IMG/VR virus record: IMGVR_UViG_3300049740_002954
Span: 17,075 to 81,074 of that record
Direction: 5' to 3' (one strand)
Length of the DNA stretch: 64,000 nt
From: a virus
Shown in pieces: positions 15,129 to 22,170 of this stretch. The first letter of the stretch is position 1. Every line of letters begins with the position of its first letter. The position numbers were made by a program, and so were the translations under genes. The notes under the pieces are model-generated. The model was not told the origin of the DNA and did not search any database. It saw only the letters and a list, made by a program, of their open reading frames with translations.

Positions 15129-17583
15129 TATCGTATTTAAGGGCGTCTCTAGATACTTTAAATTTAATTAGGCTTCCAGCTATTATTGATTCGTCTAAAA
15201 TCAGACTAGATAAAACATTTTCTATGTTTTTCTGAATAATTCTTTTAATTGGTCTTGCCCCCATCTTTTCTTTAATCGCGAGAGAAGCGATATACTTGTA
15301 TACGCTAGGAGTATATTCCATCTCTATGTTTTTGATTGAGAGCTTTTCTGCAACCATATTTAATTCTAATTTAGCAATTTTTTCTATAGAAGATTGTTCA
15401 AATTCTTCAAAAACTATAATTTCAGTCAATCTATTTAGAAACTCTGGCTTAAAAAATGTTTTTAGTTCTGACTTTAATTTATCTTTATCAAGACCTGAAG
15501 TCTTAGCATTATCTTGAAATCCAATAAATGGTTTTGCTGCTTTTTCTGAGCCTATATTGCCAGTAAGAATAATCACTGTATTATTGAAATAAATTTTTCT
15601 TCCAGTATTGTCTGACACAAAGCCTTCTTCTAAAATTTGAAGTAGCACATTAATTACATCTGGATGAGCTTTTTCAACTTCATCAAAAAGAACTACGCTA
15701 TAAGGATTTTTTCTGACTTTTTCAGTCAATTCTCCACCCTCTTCATAGCCTACATATCCAGGCGATGCACCAATAAGCCTAGAGGCGGATATTTTTTCTG
15801 AAAATTCGCTCATATCTAATTGTATTAAAGCGTTTTTACTTCCATATATAAATTCTGCGATACATTTTGCCGTATAGGTTTTTCCTAGTCCCGAAGCCCC
15901 AACCATTAAAAAACTACCAACAGGCTTTGAAGAATCTTCTAGGCCAGAGCGAGATCTGAGTATGCATTCTGAAATTTCAGAAATTGCTTGATCTTGCCCA
16001 ATTATTTTTTTGTTAAGGTTTTTAAATAAATTTACTAATTTTTTACTGTCTCCTTTTGAAATTTCTTTTACGGGCACTCCTGTTCTAGAAGACACAACTT
16101 CATATATATCTTTAGTGCGTACTTTAATTTTATTTTTTATCGCTTTCGCGGCCCACTTCGAAATAATTCTGTCATACTTTTCAAGCAAATCCATTTGCTC
16201 TTCTGCAACCTGAAGTTTAGAGGCGCCAATAGCTTTTAGGTTTTGCTCTTTTTCTGCAAGCTTTTCTAGCTTTTCTTCAATTTCTATTGCAGATTGAGGT
16301 CTTTTAATATTTTTAATTTTTACCTTAGAGCCTGTTTGATCTAAAATATCAATTGCTTTATCTGGAAAATGTTTATCTCTGATATATTTCTCTGACAGAT
16401 CTACTATTAGTCTCAAAACGCTGTCCCCGTAGTATATCGAGTGAAAATTTTCATATTTTTCTTTTACTCCTTTTAGAATTTGAAAGGTTTCTTCTTTTGA
16501 AGGTTCTTTAATTTTTATTGCTTGAAACCTTCTGTCCATCGCGCCGTCTTTTAATATAGATTTTTTATACTCTACTTCTGTAGTAGCCCCAATGCATTTT
16601 ATTTCTCCTCTAGCTAAAGCGGGCTTAAGGAGGTTTGCTGCATCCATGCTTCCTTCGGCACTACCAGCACCCATAAGAGTATGGATTTCATCTATAAAAA
16701 GAATAATGTCAGGGTTTTTTTTGATTTCGTCTATAATTGACTTTAATCTTTCTTCAAACTGCCCACGATATTTAGTTCCAGCAATGAGTAAACCAAGATC
16801 AAGGGAGTATACGATTTTATTCAGTAAGAAATCAGGGCATGCTCCTGTTACAATTTTGTTAGCCAAGCCTTCTACCACAGCAGTTTTTCCAACTCCAGGG
16901 TTGCCGAGAAGCATTGGATTGCTTTTAGTTCTTCTGCAAAGAATTTCACAAGCTTGATCTATTTCATGTTCTTTACCTATAATTTTATCAATTTTTTTGT
17001 TGATTGCCAGTACGTTCAAATTTGTTGCATATTTATCCAAAGTTGAAGATTTGCTAGCGGTTTCTTTTTTGACTTGCTCAGATTTGGCCTTAATAGCTTC
17101 ATCTTTGCTTGGTATAGTTTTTGATAAATGCAGATATTCTCTGACTTCAGTTATAATATCCTCTTCTTGAATACCTATTTTTCTGAAAAAAGATGGCACA
17201 TCAGACTCTTCATACTTCATTAAGGATAGTAATATATGTTCAACGCCAATATACTCATGACCTAATTTTTCGCTAATTGAGCATGCAACTTTAAGCACTA
17301 AAGTAAAGTGTTCATCATAATCTGGTAGAGAATATTCAATAAAGAAGTCTTCTTCGCTTTGATCTAAAACCAAGGACTCTTCAACAAATTCTTTCAAGTA
17401 AGATTGCTCCACTCCTAGCAAAAATAATATTTCAGTTAGTATGCCTGCATTTAAATTCAACATTCCGTAAAATAGGTGATTTAGACTAACCTTCGGGCTT
17501 TTGAATTTTATTGCGACTTTTTTTGCTTCGTTAATAGCTTGTTGAGCTCTCGGCGTAAAATTAGGTTTTGGGGTCATCTTCAT
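15109..17583 (-). CDS. ClpC/ClpA-like AAA+ unfoldase
   Basis: An 824-residue Hsp100 protein with full ClpC layout: an N-domain (~7-150), AAA-1 with Walker A GNPGVGKT (227-234) and Walker B FIDEIH (296-301), a short middle segment (~425-475), and AAA-2 with Walker A VGASGLGKT (561-569) and VLFDEVEKAH. A ClpP-docking-type tripeptide IGF lies at 687-689, so it could feed the host ClpP. No ClpP gene occurs in this window. It could unfold host regulators or virion intermediates. A GTGTAT motif lies at 17588-17593 on this strand; the second Met (17577) would fit the usual spacing better than the first. It follows the polymerase gene by 16 nt. Confidence 0.92.
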   Translation of the reverse strand: MKMTPKPNFTPRAQQAINEAKKVAIKFKSPKVSLNHLFYGMLNLNAGILTEILFLLGVEQSYLKEFVEESLVLDQSEEDFFIEYSLPDYDEHFTLVLKVACSISEKLGHEYIGVEHILLSLMKYEESDVPSFFRKIGIQEEDIITEVREYLHLSKTIPSKDEAIKAKSEQVKKETASKSSTLDKYATNLNVLAINKKIDKIIGKEHEIDQACEILCRRTKSNPMLLGNPGVGKTAVVEGLANKIVTGACPDFLLNKIVYSLDLGLLIAGTKYRGQFEERLKSIIDEIKKNPDIILFIDEIHTLMGAGSAEGSMDAANLLKPALARGEIKCIGATTEVEYKKSILKDGAMDRRFQAIKIKEPSKEETFQILKGVKEKYENFHSIYYGDSVLRLIVDLSEKYIRDKHFPDKAIDILDQTGSKVKIKNIKRPQSAIEIEEKLEKLAEKEQNLKAIGASKLQVAEEQMDLLEKYDRIISKWAAKAIKNKIKVRTKDIYEVVSSRTGVPVKEISKGDSKKLVNLFKNLNKKIIGQDQAISEISECILRSRSGLEDSSKPVGSFLMVGASGLGKTYTAKCIAEFIYGSKNALIQLDMSEFSEKISASRLIGASPGYVGYEEGGELTEKVRKNPYSVVLFDEVEKAHPDVINVLLQILEEGFVSDNTGRKIYFNNTVIILTGNIGSEKAAKPFIGFQDNAKTSGLDKDKLKSELKTFFKPEFLNRLTEIIVFEEFEQSSIEKIAKLELNMVAEKLSIKNIEMEYTPSVYKYIASLAIKEKMGARPIKRIIQKNIENVLSSLILDESIIAGSLIKFKVSRDALKYDITEVKV

Positions 17584-17587
17584 TATA

Positions 17588-17593
17588 ATACAC
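17588..17593 (-). promoter_or_regulatory. GTGTAT motif before the unfoldase gene
   Basis: GTGTAT on the minus strand (ATACAC at 17588-17593), 10 nt from the first ATG and 16 nt from the second. The spacing is less regular than at other sites. Confidence 0.35.
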
Positions 17594-17599
17594 TCTAAA

Positions 17600-20158
17600 T
17601 TATTTAACTTCAGACATTTTCATGTATATCTTTTCGTCCATTATATTGATTGAGTCGAGAAAAACTATATCTTCGGCTTTTCTGCCATATGCAACAATTA
17701 TATTTTTTTTGCACGGTGTTTTATGCTTCGATTCAAAATATCTATCGTAAAAATTGCCTCTACGAGAGTTCAATAACATTGCGTCATATCTTCCATGTTC
17801 ATCAGAGATAGATAGCTTCATGTATTTATTTCCATTGCGAGAAGTTCTTTTTATGCAGTCGTCCACGACCCCAATAAATTTACCTTTTTCATCTGCATCC
17901 ATAATAGATAGATCTCTAGAATCTTTTAATGCTTGATATGAGTCTATGAAGCAGGCTTTAAGGGAAGAGCTATGGCTGTATCCAAGGAGTTCTGTTTCGA
18001 AATACCAGTTTGCAAAATTTTGATATTGTTTGTTTTTATCATAAATTTCTTTGTAGATATCATACTTTTTCTTAAAGGTTTTGAATCTAGACTCTTTCAT
18101 TAAAGGTTTGCCATCATCACCCACCAAGTCTCCTTTTTTCGCATCAGCAATACAATTTAATAACTTATATTCATATTTTTCACCTAAAAGTATAAAATTT
18201 CTTTTTTCTCTATCGGTAAGGAGATTGAAAGCTTGAGCTTCTAAAACCATTAGTGATCTATTTGAGCCTTTACTCTCCAATGCTCCCGCTTGAATCAAAG
18301 CGCTCAAAACACCAATATTAAGTCCAGCTTGCTTTGCTGCGAGGAAAATATCGTACTTTGTTGGAGTTTCGCTTGAACGAAAATCTCTTAAAGACTGTAG
18401 AGACTTTTCACTAACACCTTTAATGCTGTTTAGGCCGAATCTGATGTTTTTTCCTTCGATAGAAAAATCCATACCTGATTTAGCTAAATCAGGAGAAAGA
18501 AGCTTTATTCCAAAATTAGATAATTCCTTGCACACTTTTGAAATTTCTTCTTGAGGAGACGGTTCGTACTTAGTCATTTTTAATAGCGACATAAAAAACT
18601 GCTGTGGGTAATTAAATTTTAAATAAGCTGTCCAGGCGGATAATGTTGCATATGCAAGAGAGTGAGATTTATTAAAAGAATAATTTGCGCTATCCTCCGC
18701 AACGCTCCATAAAATATGTGATATTTCTCTTGGTAAATTGTTTTGTTCAACTTTATCTTCGATTTTCTTTTTCCAGGCTGGCATTTGATCTACTTTTTTC
18801 TTTCCAACTATTCTCCTGAGCTGTTCCGCTTCATCGAGAGTAAAGCCGACTTTAACTGCCATTTGCATCAATTGCTCTTGGTAAAGAGGAATTCCTCCTG
18901 TATAATCCAATACATCACTAAAAAATTCATGGATAACTTGCGCCTCTTCTGTTTCTGAGTAGGTTGCATAATTATCTAAAAACTCTAACGCACCTGGTCT
19001 TCCGATAGCTACCACTGCGCTCAGTTGCTCTAGGTCTTTTGGCTTGATTTTTTTGCAAACTCTATAGTTTGTATCTGATTCAAGCTGAAAAAGTCCATGG
19101 GGAGTTTTTAAAGATTGAAGTGGCTTGTATATATCTAGGTCGTTCAAATCTACAGATGAAATGTCTACGTCAATGCTATTGCAAACATCATAAATGACGC
19201 TCAAAGTTCTAAGTCCTAAAATATCAAACTTAACCATAAGTTCTGCAACCCAATTCATATCGTAACCTGTAACTAAAGCTCCATCATTAGACTTTTGAAT
19301 GGGACAGATATCTTTAATTTTCTGAGAAGAAATAGCAATTCCACTAGGGTGAACGCCCGTGTTTTTGTTTAAGCCTTCTAATTTTAAGGCCACTTCAAAA
19401 ACTTCAGGATTATTTGCTGTCCAGTCAGCGAATTTTTCACTTTCTTTTATGGCTGAAGAGATTGGCATAACTACTCCAAATTTCTTTGGAATTGTGTCGC
19501 TAACTTCGTTTACTTCTTGCTCGGAAAATTCACCTACAATCTTACCGCATTCTTTAATGCAAAGTTTACCGCTTAAAGTATTGAGGGTCAGAATTTTAGC
19601 TGTTCTAGATGGATGTTTTTTTTCGATATATTCAATGACTTCAACTCTTCTTTCATACGCTATATCATTATCTACATCCGCTAAAAGACTCCCATCTAGA
19701 TAAGTCGTGCCATTTTTTTCTATTTTCCTAGCTCTGCTTTTAGAGACAAAGCGCTCAAAAAATAAACTATATTTTACGGGATCTACATTTGTAACTCCGA
19801 TAAGATATAAGACTAAAGATCCTGCAGCAGATCCTCTACCTGGGCCCGTTGGAATGTCATTTTCATGGCAATAGTTTAATATATCCCAATTAAGTAATAT
19901 GTAATCTATAAACCCTAATTCGTCTAAGATTTTTAATTCTGATTTTGCTCGATCAAAATATTCCTTTTTGTTTTCAAATTTATCTATTCCTCTGTCATAG
20001 ACTCCTTTGTGGCATAATTTACGAAGAAAATCAAAATTAGATATATCTTCTGACGCTTCAAGTATTTCATAGTATTTTTTTTCGATTTTAATTTCTGGCA
20101 GCTTCACCCCTGGAGGCGCACAGTCTTCATAGTTTGTAAATTGTTCTGTAAAATTCAT
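17600..20158 (-). CDS. dnaE: DNA polymerase III alpha subunit lacking the PHP domain
   Basis: An 852-residue C-family replicative polymerase from the ATG at 20158, whose A is shared with the stop of the exonuclease gene (TAATG). An in-frame ATG 18 nt upstream exists. The palm shows PGRGSAAGS (105-113), catalytic Asp pair D161-x-D163 (LADVDND) and third Asp D312 (VKFDILGLRT). Fingers, HhH-like region (RPGALEFLDNY… and ESKGSNRS) and an OB-fold near the C-terminus (KGKFIGVVDDCIKRTSRNGNKY) follow. The N-terminal PHP domain present in normal DnaE is absent here and encoded as a separate protein at 21302-22060. This is the phage replicase; a beta-clamp motif was not identified. Confidence 0.92.
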   Translation of the reverse strand: MNFTEQFTNYEDCAPPGVKLPEIKIEKKYYEILEASEDISNFDFLRKLCHKGVYDRGIDKFENKKEYFDRAKSELKILDELGFIDYILLNWDILNYCHENDIPTGPGRGSAAGSLVLYLIGVTNVDPVKYSLFFERFVSKSRARKIEKNGTTYLDGSLLADVDNDIAYERRVEVIEYIEKKHPSRTAKILTLNTLSGKLCIKECGKIVGEFSEQEVNEVSDTIPKKFGVVMPISSAIKESEKFADWTANNPEVFEVALKLEGLNKNTGVHPSGIAISSQKIKDICPIQKSNDGALVTGYDMNWVAELMVKFDILGLRTLSVIYDVCNSIDVDISSVDLNDLDIYKPLQSLKTPHGLFQLESDTNYRVCKKIKPKDLEQLSAVVAIGRPGALEFLDNYATYSETEEAQVIHEFFSDVLDYTGGIPLYQEQLMQMAVKVGFTLDEAEQLRRIVGKKKVDQMPAWKKKIEDKVEQNNLPREISHILWSVAEDSANYSFNKSHSLAYATLSAWTAYLKFNYPQQFFMSLLKMTKYEPSPQEEISKVCKELSNFGIKLLSPDLAKSGMDFSIEGKNIRFGLNSIKGVSEKSLQSLRDFRSSETPTKYDIFLAAKQAGLNIGVLSALIQAGALESKGSNRSLMVLEAQAFNLLTDREKRNFILLGEKYEYKLLNCIADAKKGDLVGDDGKPLMKESRFKTFKKKYDIYKEIYDKNKQYQNFANWYFETELLGYSHSSSLKACFIDSYQALKDSRDLSIMDADEKGKFIGVVDDCIKRTSRNGNKYMKLSISDEHGRYDAMLLNSRRGNFYDRYFESKHKTPCKKNIIVAYGRKAEDIVFLDSINIMDEKIYMKMSEVK

Positions 20159-20802
20159 TATACTTCTATTTCCCATATCATTTTTTTAAATACTTCGTAG
20201 TTAACTCTAATGTCATATAAAGCATCATGCAATTTTTTCTCGTCAAAGTCAACATCAAAATCTTTACAGCATTGCTTTAAATTGCAGCTTAAGCCCCTCT
20301 CGATCAAATGGTTAAGTCGATATTGCCATGCTAAGAAATTATCATCTTTATCTAACTTAATTCTCTTTTTAAGCGCTTTTGCTAAACAAAGAGTATCCAC
20401 AAGGTTTTTTGTATAACTAAAATCAGATTTTGCATTTGAATCTATAAGTTTTCGATGTAGGTTATGCATATAAACATCAAAGCCAAGTAAGTTATGCCCA
20501 ACCTTAAGGTAAGAGTCGTCATAAAGGTATTTCTCGAAGTGCTCTAGCGCAGCTTTGGGGCAAGAAGCTTTTTTCTTATATTTTGCTTCGGTAAACCCAG
20601 TAATCTTTGCTGCGTCAGGAGATACATTTAGTTCGTCCCATTTTAACCAATAATCTTTTTGTTCAATAATTTCATTATTTTCTATAACAAGAAATGCTAA
20701 CTGCCATGGTTTATTATTTGATACAAGATTTAAATTACATGTTTCATAATCAAACAGTAAATACTTTTTATTTTTTTGAAATCTAAGTAGTGATTCTTTC
20801 AT
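20158..20802 (-). CDS. DnaQ-like 3'-5' exonuclease (polymerase proofreader)
   Basis: A 214-residue DEDD exonuclease of the RNase T/DnaQ family. Motifs are LLFDYETC (ExoI, D and E), VGHNLLGFDVYMHN (ExoII) and HDALYDIRVNYEVF (ExoIII, with the catalytic His and Asp of the DEDDh type). It starts at an ATGA overlap with the SET gene and its stop overlaps the polymerase start by one base, so the proofreader and polymerase are translationally coupled. It would excise mismatches during phage replication. A cysteine-containing stretch (ERGLSCNLKQCCKDF) is not a recognised motif. Confidence 0.9.
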   Translation of the reverse strand: MKESLLRFQKNKKYLLFDYETCNLNLVSNNKPWQLAFLVIENNEIIEQKDYWLKWDELNVSPDAAKITGFTEAKYKKKASCPKAALEHFEKYLYDDSYLKVGHNLLGFDVYMHNLHRKLIDSNAKSDFSYTKNLVDTLCLAKALKKRIKLDKDDNFLAWQYRLNHLIERGLSCNLKQCCKDFDVDFDEKKLHDALYDIRVNYEVFKKMIWEIEV

Positions 20803-21305
20803 TTTAAGTCTTTTCTTTTGTTATTGCCATAGTTTATAAACAACTCCTTACCTTTTTTAATAGATTGATTGGTAGTATATTTAAAAACGAAATCATTGTA
20901 ATCCAATTCGAAGTCCACATTGGCTTCGTTCGAATGGTTGTAGATCATACCATAACCCAAAACCACTGCGACTGAAAAAATACTCTCGAGATCTGAATAA
21001 CCCAAGTCTTTTATTTCTTCTTCAAGATCCTTTCTAAGATCTTCGTCGGGAATCATTGATTTCAATATAATTTGAAAATTAAGTCTTTCGTTTTCTTGGG
21101 GAGTAAGTTTTTCATTGTAAAACATAGAAAATACGTATCTGCCAAGCTCTTTGTCTTGAAGTCTTTTTGTTTTACCAGATATGATAAAGTGAGCCTCTTC
21201 AATCAATTCACCTTTCTTTAAGTCTTGCGACGCAAAAACTCCTCGGCCTCTTATTTTTGATTTTCCAATTTCTATTTTTGTTAAAGGTATTAAATCGTAT
21301 TTCAT
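20799..21305 (-). CDS. SET-domain protein lysine methyltransferase
   Basis: A 168-residue minimal SET domain: SKIRGRGVFASQDLKKGELI (N-SET, with the GxG SAM-binding turn), GYGMIYNHSNEANVDFE (the NHSxxxN pseudoknot that binds SAM), and TTNQSIKKGKELFINYG (C-SET with catalytic Tyr). I chose the ATG at 21305 because it makes a 4-nt ATGA overlap with the PHP gene. A longer frame to 21332 would overlap more. It would methylate lysines of a protein substrate. Its place inside the polymerase operon, between the two DnaE pieces, suggests a replication or nucleoid protein as target; this is inference. Confidence 0.85.
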   Translation of the reverse strand: MKYDLIPLTKIEIGKSKIRGRGVFASQDLKKGELIEEAHFIISGKTKRLQDKELGRYVFSMFYNEKLTPQENERLNFQIILKSMIPDEDLRKDLEEEIKDLGYSDLESIFSVAVVLGYGMIYNHSNEANVDFELDYNDFVFKYTTNQSIKKGKELFINYGNNKRKDLK

Positions 21306-22060
21306 TGTTGTTCTTTCCAGCTCTCGAAGCAAAATTCATTACTACCGAAATGATCTAGGTTTGGTTTTGATAGGGTTTTGTTTCCAAATGTTCTACCTGT
21401 TATACATTTGTATGTTTGTAGCGCCTTTACATCTTTTTTGTTTTTATAATATATACTCTTTGTTTTTTCTGTTTTTAATTTATTCAAACCAGCATATTGT
21501 TCAACTTTTTTAGAGACAAAGTCATCGAATGGCAAAGAATTATCTTCTATAAATAAAGTTGGCTTACAAAAGTCTAAGTCTGGAGTACAGTTTGAGAATT
21601 TAATTAAATTATTAAATATAAAAGAATCATAAAATGGTATAGCCATACATAAATCTTTATTCTTCCAATATTTTTTTAATGTTTTTTTATCTACGCAATT
21701 AAAGTTCTTCGTGAAAGCATCGCTATATATGTTGTTTAGCAGCTTGCATCCGTTAGAATTTTTTACAAAGATAATAATCTTGTGAGAAGATTGCTGCTTT
21801 TCTTCTTTTGGGTTTATGGATGCATCTTCTTTCATATTGATTCTGAGGCCGAAAATTAATTGTATGCCAAGCGCATCCGCCTGCTTTTTTGCTTGAAGAA
21901 AACCTGAAAGAGAGTCTTCCACAAGAATAACTTTTTTTAGATTATTTTCTGATGCAATTGCAAAAACGCTGTCTGATTTGCCTTCTTTGTGTGTAATTGG
22001 ATCATCAAGCGTTAATATGCTTTTGCCTATAGAAAAGTGGCTTTTAAATAAAGGTAACAT
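21302..22060 (-). CDS. Detached PHP domain of DNA polymerase III alpha
   Basis: A 252-residue protein matching the N-terminal domain of DnaE: a HFSIGKSILTL start, KKVILVEDSLSGFLQAKKQADALGIQLIFGLRI (the 'LTD..n..G..ef...a...gi..i.G' block), KIIIFVKNSNGCKLL, and a C-terminal YKCITGRTFGNKTL…FCFESWKE that corresponds to the end of the PHP domain. The paired histidines of active PHP domains are not evident (SHFSIGK instead of HxH), so metal-dependent activity is probably lost. It is the first gene of the polymerase operon under a sigma-70 promoter at 22067-22095. It probably reassembles with the polymerase at 17600-20158. Confidence 0.75.
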   Translation of the reverse strand: MLPLFKSHFSIGKSILTLDDPITHKEGKSDSVFAIASENNLKKVILVEDSLSGFLQAKKQADALGIQLIFGLRINMKEDASINPKEEKQQSSHKIIIFVKNSNGCKLLNNIYSDAFTKNFNCVDKKTLKKYWKNKDLCMAIPFYDSFIFNNLIKFSNCTPDLDFCKPTLFIEDNSLPFDDFVSKKVEQYAGLNKLKTEKTKSIYYKNKKDVKALQTYKCITGRTFGNKTLSKPNLDHFGSNEFCFESWKEQQ

Positions 22061-22066
22061 GCCTCT

Positions 22067-22095
22067 ATTCTATAACAAAAAAAGTTAAATGTCAA
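22067..22095 (-). promoter_or_regulatory. Sigma-70 promoter of the polymerase operon
   Basis: On the minus strand, TTGACA (22095-22090), a 17-nt spacer, and TAGAAT (22072-22067), with 6 nt to the ATG at 22060. The predicted start site falls on or beside the start codon. Confidence 0.8.
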
Positions 22096-22129
22096 GGTCT
22101 AAAAAGTTATTAACACACGGTATTTCACA

Positions 22130-22158
22130 TTGACATCTACAGCTAAAAATGTTAATAT
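22130..22158 (+). promoter_or_regulatory. Sigma-70 promoter of nrdA
   Basis: TTGACA (22130-22135), a 17-nt spacer, TAATAT (22153-22158), then 12 nt to the ATG. It is back-to-back with the polymerase-operon promoter, with 34 nt between the two -35 boxes. Confidence 0.8.
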
Positions 22159-22170
22159 TTTAAACATCAT

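Noticed and set aside
22061-22170. Cobalamin or dATP-type riboswitch before nrdA
   Set aside because: The 110-nt gap is filled by two opposite promoters and the predicted nrdA leader is only a few nucleotides.
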